Origin: CAVPFA01 sp963703655
GTDB taxonomy: Bacteria; Actinomycetota; Acidimicrobiia; Acidimicrobiales; Bog-793
Length of the DNA: 64,000 nt
Assembly (NCBI GenBank): GCA_963703655.1
Contig: CAVPFA010000003.1
Coordinates: 1,488,001-1,552,000, forward strand
Direction: 5' to 3'
Of this stretch, positions 52,795 to 61,739 are shown piece after piece; position 1 is the first letter of the stretch; every line of letters begins with the position of its first letter. Under the pieces are notes generated by a model that saw nothing but the letters and a program-made list of their open reading frames with translations, made no database searches and was not told the DNA's origin. The position numbers and the translations under genes are program-made.

Positions 52795-53227
52795 ATGCCC
52801 ATGATCGACGTGTACTCGACCAGCGGTACCTTCGCTGACAAGCACACCCTGGCCAGAGACCTGGCGGCGGCCGTCATGCGGTGGGAGAAGGTCCCCGAAC
52901 TTTCGTTGTTCCAGAAAGAACACCGCAGCCTTCGTTCACGATCTCCCTGCCGACTCGCTGTCAAATGTCGACGGTGACAACAACTACGTGCGGGTTCAGG
53001 TTCTGACGCCGATCGGCGTGTTGGATCGCGAGAAGCAACTCGGGGTCGTGCGAGAACTCACCGACATCGTCGCCGCGGCCGCCGGAGACCCGACGGTGGC
53101 CGAGCGCACGTGGGTGCTCATCACAGAGTCGCCCGAAGGTGGATGGGGGATCAACGGGCATGCGAACACGGGATCCGACATCGCAGAGGCCGCCCGGAGC
53201 CAGTTGGCTGCTCTCGCCGACAAGTAA
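52795..53227 (+). pseudogene. tautomerase family protein (one frameshift)
   Basis: Protein of about 143 residues in two frames: MPMIDVYSTSGTFADKHTLARDLAAAVMRWEKVPELSLFQK, then from about 52917 NTAAFVHDLPADSLSNVDGDNNYVRVQVLTPIGVLDREKQLGVV to the stop at 53227. The N-terminal Pro after Met is the catalytic base of tautomerases. One extra base near 52914-52918 (AAAGAA) breaks the frame. Ribosome site AAGGAGAG precedes it. Possibly organised with the flanking hydrolases as a small catabolic operon. Confidence 0.72.
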
Positions 53228-53340
53228 CCGCTTTGCGCGGCATCGTCTCTGCGGACCGAGTAGGCGACGGAAAGGTAAGAACCCAGCTGGCAACTGGACG
53301 AGGTGACCTCACCGAGTCCGAGACAGAAAGAAGACGTGAA

Positions 53341-54040
53341 ATGCCCACCAAACCGAACATCGTTCTCGTCCACGGCGCATGGGCCGACGGGTCGAGCTGG
53401 AGCGCCGTCATCGAGCGGCTCCAGGCCGGTGGCTATCGGGTCACCGCACCGCAGTTTCCGATGACAGCGTTGGCGGACGACGTCGCCCGCCTTCGCCAGG
53501 TGCTGGAGTTCCAGGACGGTCCGACCATCGTCGTCGGACACTCCTACGGCGGCCAGATCATGACGTCACTGGGCACCGACGCACCCAACGTCGTCGGCCT
53601 GGTCTACATCGCAGCCTTCGGGCTCGACGAAGGCGAGTCGCTAGGCGCGCTGCTGGCGCAGGGACCTGTGACACCAGCACTCAAGCATCTTTTCACCGAC
53701 AAGCAAGGCTTCGCCTGGCTCTCCGAGGACGACTTCGTCAATCACTTTGCAGCCGATGTCGACCCCGTGAAGGCAAAGGTGATGTACGCAGTGCAACAGG
53801 CATTGGCCGGGTCCGCGTTCACCGACGTGATGGGAACTCCGGCGTGGAAGTCTGTTCCGTCTTGGTATCTCGTCGCCAGAGACGACCAGGCCATTCCTCC
53901 GGAGGCCGAGATGCAGTTCGCGCAAGCGAATGGGGGCCACAACGGTCGAGGTTGCATCCAGCCATGTGGCGATGGTCTCTCACCCCGATGCGGTGGTCGA
54001 GCTCGTCGAGCAGGCGGCCGAGGCCTGCCAGCCCAACTGA
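53341..54040 (+). pseudogene. alpha/beta hydrolase, EstC/salicylate-esterase-like (one frameshift)
   Basis: From ATG 53341: NIVLVHGAWADGSSWSAVIERL, FPMTALADDVARLRQVL, nucleophile elbow VVGHSYGGQIMTS, and after a shift at about 53932 the C-terminus ATTVEVASSHVAMVSHPDAVVELVEQAAEACQPN with the catalytic-His context SSHVAMVSHPD, stop at 54040. Removing one G from the GGGGG run restores about 232 residues. The family has esterase and C-C hydrolase members; substrate unknown. Confidence 0.78.
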
Positions 54041-54090
54041 CTCCCGAGGAGGCCGGTCAGCATCAACGGCGCCACGAAAGAGGGTGCAAA

Positions 54091-54120
54091 ATGCCCATCG
54101 TCGACGTACAAGAGTTATGA
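54091..54120 (+). other. nine-codon ORF resembling a tautomerase start
   Basis: ATG at 54091 with AAGAGGG upstream encodes MPIVDVQEL and stops at 54120, overlapping the ATG of the next hydrolase (ATGA). The MPIVDV opening is that of 4-oxalocrotonate tautomerase-like proteins, so it may be the stub of a deleted tautomerase gene or a coupling leader peptide. Confidence 0.35.
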
Positions 54121-54954
54121 CCTCCTATACGGAGGCGCCAAACAGAATCATCAGCGCCGCGAGCGGCATCGACTACGCCTATCGAGACGTCGGGGACTGG
54201 AGCCGTTCCTGTCGTCCTTCTCCAACACTTCCGCGGGAACCTCGACAACTGGGATCCGGCGCTGATCGACGCGCTGGCTTCTTCCCGCCGTGTCGTGGCC
54301 TTCGACAATGTGGGAGTAGGGATGACCACTGGGACCACGCCGAGCTCGGTGGTCCAGATGGCCCACGATGCGCTCGCTTTCCTGAGCGCAATGAACTTCG
54401 ACGAGGTGGACCTCCTGGGGTTCTCAATCGGCTCCTTCGTCGCCCAAGAGATCGCTCTTCTCAGGCCCGACATCCTGCGACGGCTGATTCTGGCCTCTTC
54501 CGCACCGAAGGGAGCAGCGGGCATGCACGGGTGGGCGCCGGATGTCATCGGCGCCGTAGGCCAACCCGAGCCGAACCCCGATGGCTACCTGGACGTGTTC
54601 TTCGCCCGATCACCCACGAGCAGGCAGGCGGGACAAGAGGCGTTGAAGCGTATGTTGGCCAGGCAGCAAGACCGAGACCGGCCGACGACCTGGGAAACCC
54701 GTCTGGCCCAGTATGACGCCGTTTGCGCGTGGGGGATCCCGAACCACGGTCTCTTGCAGCGACTGAGTGCCGTGGAGGTGCCCGTGTTGGTCGCGAACGG
54801 CGACAGCGACCCCATGATCCTGCCTCACTACAGCTACTTGATCGCGGGTCTTGTCCCACAGGCTCGGCTGAAGATCTACCCGGACTCGGCCCACGGGTTC
54901 CTCTTTCAGCACCACGACGAGTTCGCCTCCGATGTCGACGCGTTCTTGTCCTGA
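54117..54954 (+). pseudogene. alpha/beta hydrolase (one frameshift)
   Basis: From ATG 54117: MTSYTEAPNRIISAASGIDYAYRDVG; after a shift near 54193 it continues GAVPVVLLQHFRGNLDNWDPALIDALASSRRVVAFDNVGVG, nucleophile region LLGFSIGSFVAQEIAL, VLVANGDSDPMI and terminal SAHGFLFQHHDEFASDVDAFL. Restoring one base gives about 279 residues. The catalytic Ser-Asp-His set is present, so the enzyme was or is active if translated. Closest look is to non-heme chloroperoxidase and related hydrolases. Confidence 0.78.
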
Positions 54955-55079
54955 TCGTCGCGTGGCCGGTTGTCGGATCGACGCCGCGATCTGATGGACG
55001 TAGCGTCCGCAAGTGTGGAGAGCCCCGGCGTGGCAACGATGGGATGTGTGACGTCTGAGACAGCCGGGCCAGCAGCGTT

Positions 55080-56786
55080 GTGAGCCGGTCTTCGCGTCGC
55101 CAGGTCGAGCCTGCTCCGGAGAACCCGGACCTTCGCCCGCTTCTCGGCGAGTCTCAGCTGAAGACCCTTCGTCGCTACGGCCGAGAGGTTCGGGTTGTGG
55201 ATGGCGAGGTCCTGTTCGCGGACGGCGACCAGACCTACGACATGATCGTGGTGCTCGAAGGCCGAGTCCAGATCGTTGAGCACCTCGGCCAGCCCGACGA
55301 GATGGTGATCATCGGCTACGGGCCCCGCGAGTTCATCGGCGAGATGGGCCTGCTCACCGGGCAGAGCGTGTACCTGAGCGCGGTCGCGACGAGGAACGGC
55401 CGCGTCCTGCGTATCCCGGCTGAACAGGTCAAGGTCATCATGGCCGAGGAGCCCGACCTGAGCGAGCTGATCCTTCGGGCTTTCCTTCTCAGGCATTCAC
55501 GGCTCACCAACCTGGAATCGGGACCGGTGCTGGTGGGCTCTCGTTTCGAAGCCGACACTCGCAGGCTTCTGGAGGTCTTCGCCCGTAACCGACTTTCGTC
55601 GCGATGGTTGGAACTGGAACGTTCGCCGGAAGCAGAGGCGCTCCTTCGCGAGCTCCACGTGCCGATCGCGGAGCTGCCGATCGTGATCCTCCCCGGCGGC
55701 GCATTTCTTCGCAATCCGACCAGCCTGGTCCTGCTCGATGCACTCGGCCTCGCCGAGTCGCCATCGGAGGACCGATCCGAGGCGTGTGATCTCCTCGTGG
55801 TCGGTGGCGGACCTGCAGGACTGGCCGCCGCTGTCTACGGGGCTTCCGAAGGGCTCACGACGACGCTCGCCGAGGACACCGCGCTCGGAGGCCAAGCAGG
55901 CACCTCAACTCGGATCGAGAACTATCTTGGTTTTCCCGCCGGGCTGTCCGGCGAGGAGCTTACAGCCAGGGCTGTCCTTCAGGCCGAGAAGTTCGGGGTC
56001 CACGTCAAGTTGGGCACAAGCGCCGTCGAGTTGTTTTCGGACGCGGGGCGGCACCAAATCCGCTTCGATGACGGCGAGACGGTCACCGCCAATTCGGTGA
56101 TCATCGCCACCGGGGCGCGTTACAACCGCCTGCCGCTTGACCGGCTCACTGATTTCGAAGGCGTCGGCGTCTATTACGCCGCCACGCAGATGGAAGCTAA
56201 AGCGTGTTCCGGTGGGCCCGTGGTCATCGTGGGGGGTGGCAACTCGGCCGGACAGGCCGCTGTCTACCTTGCACGCAGTTGTACTGACGTTCGCATTGTG
56301 ATCCGCGCTGAATCTCTGGCGAGCTCGATGTCTCGCTATCTCATCGACCAGGTTGATCGCCATCCCCACATTCACGTTTCGCCGCGAACGGAGGTCACCG
56401 GCTTGATGGGAGAGAAGAACCTCGAAGGTGTCTCCCTGCGCGACAACGCCAGCCAGGTGACATCTACGGTTCCCGCCCGCGGATTGTTCGTCTTTATCGG
56501 CGCGAACCCCTGCACAAGGTGGCTCGGCGGCCAGCTCGCCGAAGACGGTCACGGATTTCTGCTCACTGGTAGAGATGTCCCAGCGAGCCAGCAGGAACGG
56601 CCGGATACCGACCCGCTGGTTCTCGAAACGAGCAGACCGGGTATCTTCTGCGTGGGCGACGTTCGTTGCCGCTCGATCAAGCGCGTCGCGGCGGCGGTCG
56701 GGGAGGGCTCGATGGCCGTGCGCCTTGTCTACGAGCGCCTTGAAGCGGCCGGCCTCGCCCTGGCGAACTCTCCAGGAGCCGACTGA
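55080..56786 (+). CDS. cyclic nucleotide-binding domain fused to thioredoxin reductase-like flavoprotein
   Basis: Protein of 568 residues in three parts: a CNMP domain (about 25-135: VRVVDGEVLFADGDQTYDMIVVLEGRVQI, EFIGEMGLLTGQSVYLSAVA), a Grx/Trx-like middle domain (about 150-225) lacking any CxxC, and a TrxR-like FAD/NAD(P) module (VVGGGPAGLAAAVYG, LGGQAGTSTRIENYLGFP, VVIVGGGNSAGQAAVYL, GIFCVGDVR). The redox CxxC of thioredoxin reductase is absent; only KACSGG is found at that spot. Redox chemistry may be gated by cyclic nucleotide or act on another partner. GTG 55080 is the start. The window also encodes two cyclase-like proteins. Confidence 0.87.
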   Translation: MSRSSRRQVEPAPENPDLRPLLGESQLKTLRRYGREVRVVDGEVLFADGDQTYDMIVVLEGRVQIVEHLGQPDEMVIIGYGPREFIGEMGLLTGQSVYLSAVATRNGRVLRIPAEQVKVIMAEEPDLSELILRAFLLRHSRLTNLESGPVLVGSRFEADTRRLLEVFARNRLSSRWLELERSPEAEALLRELHVPIAELPIVILPGGAFLRNPTSLVLLDALGLAESPSEDRSEACDLLVVGGGPAGLAAAVYGASEGLTTTLAEDTALGGQAGTSTRIENYLGFPAGLSGEELTARAVLQAEKFGVHVKLGTSAVELFSDAGRHQIRFDDGETVTANSVIIATGARYNRLPLDRLTDFEGVGVYYAATQMEAKACSGGPVVIVGGGNSAGQAAVYLARSCTDVRIVIRAESLASSMSRYLIDQVDRHPHIHVSPRTEVTGLMGEKNLEGVSLRDNASQVTSTVPARGLFVFIGANPCTRWLGGQLAEDGHGFLLTGRDVPASQQERPDTDPLVLETSRPGIFCVGDVRCRSIKRVAAAVGEGSMAVRLVYERLEAAGLALANSPGAD

Positions 56787-56815
56787 TCAGAGCGCCACGG
56801 CCCATCAGGTTCGAT

Positions 56816-57223
56816 TCATTTGCGTCGGACCGACATCTCGTTCAGCGCGACAGCCTCTCGGATGAGAGCCTTGAAGGCCTCTTCATCGATCCTCTCCCCC
56901 TCGTGTAAGTCGATGCCGCGCCGAAGGTTGCCTTCGAGGCTGGAGTTGAACATCCGAGAAGGATCCTTCAGAGAGGCGCCCTTGGCGAAGGTCAGCTTGA
57001 CGTGGGTCTTGTAAGTCTCGCCCGTGCAAATGATGCCGTCGTGATACCAGGTCGGAACACCATCTGGATTCGCAGGCTTTATCCACTTCCGTTCCTCGAC
57101 GGCTTCCGGATCGGCCTGCTTGATCCACGTGTGAATAAGGGAGAGCGTCGCGTCGCGCCAATCGTCGGACTTCCTGATTCCCGGCTCGCCCTTCGGCGGA
57201 CTGGTATCCGGGTCGGCACTCAT
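56816..57223 (-). CDS. DUF1801 (YdhG-like) protein
   Basis: Protein of 135 residues: VEERKWIKPANPDGVPTWYHDGIICTGETYKTHVKLTFAKGASL and a C-terminal GNLRRGIDLHEGERIDEEAFKALIREAVALN, typical of DUF1801, a small fold related to the frataxin-like YdhG family. Function not established. ATG 57223 overlaps the VOC-protein stop by 4 nt (ATGA). Confidence 0.83.
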   Translation of the reverse strand: MSADPDTSPPKGEPGIRKSDDWRDATLSLIHTWIKQADPEAVEERKWIKPANPDGVPTWYHDGIICTGETYKTHVKLTFAKGASLKDPSRMFNSSLEGNLRRGIDLHEGERIDEEAFKALIREAVALNEMSVRRK

Positions 57224-57576
57224 CGGTCTTGTATCAGTCCGAGGACGTTGCCGTCGAGGTCGGTGAAGGTGGCTACCAGCCGGCCGCCACCGACGTCGCG
57301 GGGCGGCTCCTTCACGGTGGCACCCGCGGCGGTCACCTCGGCCAGCTTTGCCTCGATGTCCGGCACGTGCCAATAGGCCACCGGTGAGGTCATCGATTGT
57401 GGTCCTCCGCTCGGCACCAGCCCGATCTGCTGCCCGGCTGCCTCGAAGCCGACGTAATAGGGCGCGTCGCTCTGCGGCGGGACGCCGAGCAGGGCCGTGT
57501 ACACCGCCTTGGCCTTCGCCAGGTCGGACACGGGATGCAGCACGGTCTTGATGCCTTGGGTGGAAGAGTCGGTCAT
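57220..57576 (-). CDS. VOC/glyoxalase family protein
   Basis: Protein of 118 residues with the paired beta-alpha-beta-beta-beta layout: LHPVSDLAKAKAVYTALLGVPPQSDAPYYVGFEAAGQQIGLVP and VAYWHVPDIEAKLAEVTAAGATVKEPPRDVGGGRLVATFTDLDGNVLGLIQ. His and Glu metal ligands of glyoxalase I are only partly present. Two-gene operon with the DUF1801 protein. Confidence 0.85.
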   Translation of the reverse strand: MTDSSTQGIKTVLHPVSDLAKAKAVYTALLGVPPQSDAPYYVGFEAAGQQIGLVPSGGPQSMTSPVAYWHVPDIEAKLAEVTAAGATVKEPPRDVGGGRLVATFTDLDGNVLGLIQDR

Positions 57577-57671
57577 GGTCGCTCCTCGAGTCGTGGGTCG
57601 GACTGTTCGGTAGTTGGACTCTTGTTTCGAGAGTACGCCACGGTGTACCGGCTCTCCATTGGCCAGGGTGC

Positions 57672-58502
57672 TCACCCTGCGCGGGGTGTTGGAACACTCG
57701 TGCCGAGTCTTTCCTCCCACCATTGGACAGGCACGATCTGCAGAGCGAGTTCTAACGTGGAGCGGTCGAGTTCCTCGGCGAGCTGAGTGATGACGACGAT
57801 TCGGTCAGCCAGCCAGTCGCCCCCGAGCTCACTCTCGATCTCCACTGCCGGGCTGCTGCGAGCCCTCTTCTGTCGGCGCGGGTCACTTGGCGGATACGCG
57901 GCATCGAAAAGGCCCGTGATCCAGGCGACGTCGCCCCCGAGTTCCACGTGCCGATCAATAATCTCGGCATAGACGTCGGAGCCCAGCATCACTGCTGCCC
58001 ATCGGCCCAGCACTTCGTCGGCGTGTTCGGCGAGGAACGCAACCTCGGAGCGCAAGGAGGCACAACGGTCCTCGTCGTTGACGATGTCACGAACCGCCGC
58101 TCTAAGGCGAGAGGTGTCTCGTACAACTTGTCGGCCCGCGTCGACCGATTCTCGCGGTGAGCGCTCCGAGGACAACAAGCCGGCGAGCTCCAGGACGCCA
58201 AACCAGATCATCCGCGCGTTCCGAATCAGCTCGAACATTACATATTGGGCGAGGATGGTCCACCGCCGCCGCCTTCTCCGTTCGAGCATCTCGTTGATGA
58301 CGGCGACCGACAACAGCACCACGATGACACTCCCGACGATGCTGGCGATCAATGCGTGACGAACCCAGAAGTCGCCGGCGACCACGTCTGACACGACGCC
58401 GGCGACAAGCACAATCAGGGCGAGAATCGCCGGTACCCGCGGCTGCCAAAGCAGCGCGTCAACCGATCGAGCGCGTCGTGGAGCCGTCGCAGTGCGGGCC
58501 AT
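57672..58502 (-). CDS. membrane protein of unknown function
   Basis: Protein of 276 residues. Two TM helices near the N-terminus (about 24-45 and 50-70: VPAILALIVLVAGVVSDVVAG and LIASIVGSVIVVLLSVAVI) are followed by a basic loop (ERRRRRRW) and a long soluble helical region, with SLRSEVAFLAEHADEVLGRWAAVML. No family is recognised. It stands alone between the VOC gene and the SnoaL gene. Confidence 0.7.
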   Translation of the reverse strand: MARTATAPRRARSVDALLWQPRVPAILALIVLVAGVVSDVVAGDFWVRHALIASIVGSVIVVLLSVAVINEMLERRRRRRWTILAQYVMFELIRNARMIWFGVLELAGLLSSERSPRESVDAGRQVVRDTSRLRAAVRDIVNDEDRCASLRSEVAFLAEHADEVLGRWAAVMLGSDVYAEIIDRHVELGGDVAWITGLFDAAYPPSDPRRQKRARSSPAVEIESELGGDWLADRIVVITQLAEELDRSTLELALQIVPVQWWEERLGTSVPTPRAG

Positions 58503-58536
58503 GTTTGAGCTCAGATCGAAGCCCGGTCGGGCAATG

Positions 58537-59013
58537 TCAGCCCGCCGTAGGAGGTCCCAACGGCCGCGTCTCGCTCCATTTGAGGATGATCTGGCGCTCC
58601 GCTATGGACCAAGTCTGGTCGACCTTGGTGAAGGTGTCGAGGTAGCGCAGCCACGCGACCATCATCATGCGGGCGCCGTCCTCGGTGTAGACGTGGTGGG
58701 CGATGGTGTAGCTGTCTCCGGTCGCCTCGTTCCCGTCCAGGACGACGGTGCTTTGCCCGTTGAAGTGCATCGTCTCCTCGTAGCGGTTCAAGTCATCGAA
58801 GACTGGCGATAGCGCCTCTCGACCTTCGAGCACGTAGCTCGGCTCGGTGCCAGGGCCGTCCATGTACACCGCGAAGCGAGTGTCCTCGGTGAACAGCGCC
58901 TTTTGTCCTTCCGCGTCGCGGGTGTCGGCGCAGAGGGCATACGCGTCGAACAACTCGCGAATGGCCAAGCGGTCCGCTGCCTCCTGCGGTGAGAGCGTCA
59001 AGTGTGATGCCAT
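58537..59013 (-). CDS. SnoaL-like (bile acid dehydratase type) NTF2-fold protein
   Basis: Protein of 158 residues: LSPQEAADRLAIRELFDAYALCADTRDAEGQKALFTEDTRFAVYMDGPG and a core of strands ending WSIAERQIILKWSETRPLG. The D-x-x-x-Y and Tyr/His pattern resembles SnoaL_4 dehydratases. Substrate unknown. AAGGGGGG ribosome site 8 nt before ATG 59013. It is divergent from a TetR gene, suggesting that regulator controls it. Confidence 0.8.
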   Translation of the reverse strand: MASHLTLSPQEAADRLAIRELFDAYALCADTRDAEGQKALFTEDTRFAVYMDGPGTEPSYVLEGREALSPVFDDLNRYEETMHFNGQSTVVLDGNEATGDSYTIAHHVYTEDGARMMMVAWLRYLDTFTKVDQTWSIAERQIILKWSETRPLGPPTAG

Positions 59014-59034
59014 GGCGGGCAACCCCCCTTCTCT

Positions 59035-59068
59035 TTGACAGTTGTATAAGATTGACATGTGTATAGAA
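59035..59068. promoter_or_regulatory. tandem 17-bp direct repeats between SnoaL and TetR genes
   Basis: TTGACAGTTGTATAAGA (59035-59051) is followed at once by TTGACATGTGTATAGAA (59052-59068); 13 of 17 positions agree. Each resembles a -35/-10-like core, so this may hold overlapping promoters or regulator half-sites in the 157-bp divergent region. Confidence 0.45.
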
Positions 59069-59170
59069 GCAGGTATCGTGCCCGAGTGCAAGTGGCCTTG
59101 AACCTGGGGTCGACGGGGCTGAAGCAGTCCAGGGCGCAGGCTCTGGTTCGCGGTTCAGGGGCGGCGTCCG

Positions 59171-59745
59171 GTGGCTGACCGCACCGATCCCCGCATCGTA
59201 CGAACAGTCCACGCTTGTGGAGCGGCGATCGTGGAGCTCGCCTCGGAGCAGCCCATCTCACAGATCACAGTCGCCGACCTGGCGGACCGGGCAGGGGTGA
59301 CCCGGGCAACCTTCTACAACCACTACGCCAGCCCGCTCGAGCTACTCATCCAGGTACTTGCTCGCCGACCTCGAGCGTGCCCACTGGCTCGAGGACGAAC
59401 GTCGGGCCGAAGGGCGGCCACTCGGCAGCCGAGATGCTGCGCCTTTCGATCGTCGATGTCGCCGATCACATCGAACGCTTCAAGGCCGTGTACCGGCAGG
59501 CCGTGCACGACCCAGCCGACGGAGGGGTGTACGAGGCACTGGTGCGGCACTTCACCGACTACGCCGTGGCGTTCATCGCTCGGTGCACGCACCCGGACCT
59601 GCCTGATACCAACCACCACGTCATCGCTCAGTTCGTGGCTCACGGATTCGCCGGCGCAATCAAGGCATGGCTCAGCGACAACTCAGTGACGAAACGGGAC
59701 CTGGTCGACGCCGCCGTCGCATGTGCACCGGTCTGGTGGACCTAA
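59171..59745 (+). pseudogene. TetR-family regulator (two frameshifts)
   Basis: From GTG 59171 a TetR HTH is clear (PISQITVADLADRAGVTRATFYNHYASPLELL). The ligand domain is split: near 59352 the frame changes to LADLERAHWLEDERRAEG and near 59406 again to GGHSAAEMLRLSIVDVADHIERFKAVYRQAVHDP, which then reads to the stop at 59745 (CAPVWWT). If repaired, about 190 residues. It is divergent from the SnoaL gene. Confidence 0.72.
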
Positions 59746-59978
59746 TGCCACGATTTCCAATCCCATCCGGAGCGGCCGAGCCCGTCCGTGCGCATCGATC
59801 ATTGCAGGTCAGCCGCTTATGAATGAGGCGTGGACGTCCGTTCCGTCCGCCGATTCAAGGCGAGTAGTCGTAGCCGAGGACCGCACAGGCGTGCTGCAAC
59901 TCTGCCAAAGTGACCATCGTGCCTGTGTAGGTAGTAATCATCTGAGGTTTCTCTCCGGGTTGGTGGGATCCCGGTCGT

Positions 59979-60458
59979 TTAGGAATGGAGGATCTCGAGC
60001 CCGTGGACTCGAGCTGCGTCCATCAGTAGCTGGACGTCCTTGGGCGGCAGATCCGGCGGAGGCATCGTTGGTGATGTCGCCGGGTGGCCGCAGATGCGGG
60101 TGAAGTCCTCGAATCCGGCGGGTGTGACGAGGATGAGAAAGCGGGCCCGGGGTGATGTGACCTCGAATCGATGCTTGACGCGGCGCGGGCCGAAGACGAA
60201 GGAGCCCGGGCCGGCGAGGTGTTGAGCTTCGCCGAGGAAGAAGGTGAGCTCTCCGTCGATGACGTACCAGGCCTCGTCTTCGTGGTGGTGGAGGTGCTTG
60301 GGTGAGCCGGTTCCTTCCGGCGCCAGCACCTCAGCTATGGTTAGCCGTCGGCCTGTTTGGTCGCCGGTGGTCTTGTACGTGAGGAGTCCGCCGGAGAACC
60401 ACAGCGCTTCGCCTTCGCCCTCGGCGAGGAAATACGGGGACTCCACCTTGATTGTCAC
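59979..60458 (-). CDS. cupin-domain protein
   Basis: Single-domain cupin of 159 residues with metal motifs LAPEGTGSPKHLHHHEDEAWYVIDGELTFFLG (motif 1) and FVFGPRRVKHRFEV (motif 2). The C-terminus is Pro-rich (PPPDLPPKDVQLL). Such cupins act as dioxygenases, isomerases or binding proteins. GTG 60458 overlaps the SRPBCC stop (GTGA), so the two genes are coupled and likely share a substrate. Confidence 0.82.
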   Translation of the reverse strand: MTIKVESPYFLAEGEGEALWFSGGLLTYKTTGDQTGRRLTIAEVLAPEGTGSPKHLHHHEDEAWYVIDGELTFFLGEAQHLAGPGSFVFGPRRVKHRFEVTSPRARFLILVTPAGFEDFTRICGHPATSPTMPPPDLPPKDVQLLMDAARVHGLEILHS

Positions 60459-60961
60459 CGTTCGCTCGCCGGGTCCATCGCTGCCTCCGCGGCGGCCTTT
60501 AGCCGGGCCAGCGTGTGGCGCATACCGTCTCGCAGCTCTCGTGCTCGGTTCGTCGGGATGTCGATGACACGGGCCCAAGCAGGAATGGTCTTCACCTCGT
60601 AGGACTCACTGATGCGGGTGCCACCGTCGACGGATTCCAGCTGGTAGTGCCAGATCGTGGACTCCTTGCCCCCCTCTTCGGTGACAAACGCGAACTCTCG
60701 TCCGGGGTCGGCCAGAAGGACCCGACCGCCCCGCGACCACTTCATCAGTCCCCGCGGACCGCCACGGTTGTGGCCGACGAATCGAGCGCCCACCGCTGGG
60801 GCAGCGGTGTCGCCGGTCCATTCGACCTGCTGGCATTCTGGGCTCCATTCGCCCATGCGTGGCATATCAGCCAGGAGCTGGTAGACGCGCTCCGCCGGAG
60901 CGGCGACAAACGTCTGCTCACTGTCTTGTCTCAGCCACCAGCGGCTGCTCGGCTTGCCCAT
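60455..60961 (-). CDS. SRPBCC/polyketide-cyclase-like protein
   Basis: START-like fold protein of 168 residues: FVAAPAERVYQLLADMPRMGEWSPECQQVEWTGD at the first strands and IWHYQLESVDGGTRISESYEV, then a long C-terminal helix (LARLKAAAEAAMD). It binds hydrophobic ligands in a helix-grip cavity. First gene of an operon with the cupin, behind a good sigma-70-type promoter and divergent from a TetR repressor. Confidence 0.83.
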   Translation of the reverse strand: MGKPSSRWWLRQDSEQTFVAAPAERVYQLLADMPRMGEWSPECQQVEWTGDTAAPAVGARFVGHNRGGPRGLMKWSRGGRVLLADPGREFAFVTEEGGKESTIWHYQLESVDGGTRISESYEVKTIPAWARVIDIPTNRARELRDGMRHTLARLKAAAEAAMDPASER

Positions 60962-60990
60962 CTGATCCTCCTTGGTACGGTACGAAGGTT

Positions 60991-61019
60991 AGGATATGGT
61001 TATTAGCTATAGCTGTCAA
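60991..61019 (-). promoter_or_regulatory. promoter of SRPBCC-cupin operon with operator-like palindrome
   Basis: Reading the minus strand: TTGACA (61019-61014), 17-bp spacer, TATCCT (60996-60991). The spacer contains the palindrome AGCTATAGCT (61005-61014), placed where a TetR dimer would block RNA polymerase. The divergent gene at 61045 encodes a TetR regulator. Confidence 0.6.
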
Positions 61020-61044
61020 GAGCTGGTTCTGCTATGATCACGTA

Positions 61045-61731
61045 GTGACAGTCGCTGAGCGCGGGACGTCCACGACCGATCCGGCGCCAGCCCGGCCGCC
61101 AGACCGACGGGCGCGACGGCGCAGAGAGACGATCGACGAGATCCTTCGTATTGCCGCCGACGTGATGACCCAAGACGGTGTCAATGCGCTCAGCATGGCC
61201 GAGATCGCCCGCCGCCTCGGCGTGCAGCCCCCCTCGATCTACAAGTACTTCGACTCGCTACTGCACATCTACGACGCCCTGTTCCAGCGCGGCCAACTCG
61301 AGAACCTCCAAGTCATGCGAGACGCCATGGCCAACGCTCAACCTGGCCTGCCCGCCTTGACCGCCGGCCTCGAAGCAAGCGGCCAATGGTGCCTAGCCAA
61401 CCGTTCGGTCGCACAGCTCATGTTCTGGCGCCCCGTGCCCAGCTTCGAACCGTCACCCGAGGCATTCGCACCTAGCATCGAGATGGTCAACCTGCAGAAA
61501 GCCGCCATCGCAGACGCCATCGCTGCCGGACAACTCGGCCCAGCAGAGGTCGACCAAGTCGTCAACCTCGTTTCGGTCTTCATCGTCGGTGTCCTCAGCC
61601 AAGCGATAGCCAACGAACCCGACCTCGAGTGGGGTCACGGGCGCGTCACGCCGCTCTTCCCCCAACTCATGGCTCTACTCCCCGCGCTCTACCCGCCCCC
61701 ACCTCGACAGAGCCGAGCCCACCGCCGCTGA
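61045..61731 (+). CDS. TetR-family transcriptional regulator
   Basis: Protein of 228 residues: Arg-rich leader, HTH at about 30-75 (ALSMAEIARRLGVQPPSIYKYFDSLLHIYDALFQRG) and a ligand domain of the TetR_C_13-like kind (MFWRPVPSFEPSPEAFAPSIEMVNLQKAAI). GTG 61045 is chosen because the upstream frame crosses the divergent promoter. It probably represses the SRPBCC-cupin operon at 60991-61019 and itself. Effector unknown. Confidence 0.85.
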   Translation: MTVAERGTSTTDPAPARPPDRRARRRRETIDEILRIAADVMTQDGVNALSMAEIARRLGVQPPSIYKYFDSLLHIYDALFQRGQLENLQVMRDAMANAQPGLPALTAGLEASGQWCLANRSVAQLMFWRPVPSFEPSPEAFAPSIEMVNLQKAAIADAIAAGQLGPAEVDQVVNLVSVFIVGVLSQAIANEPDLEWGHGRVTPLFPQLMALLPALYPPPPRQSRAHRR

Positions 61732-61739
61732 CCTCCTCG

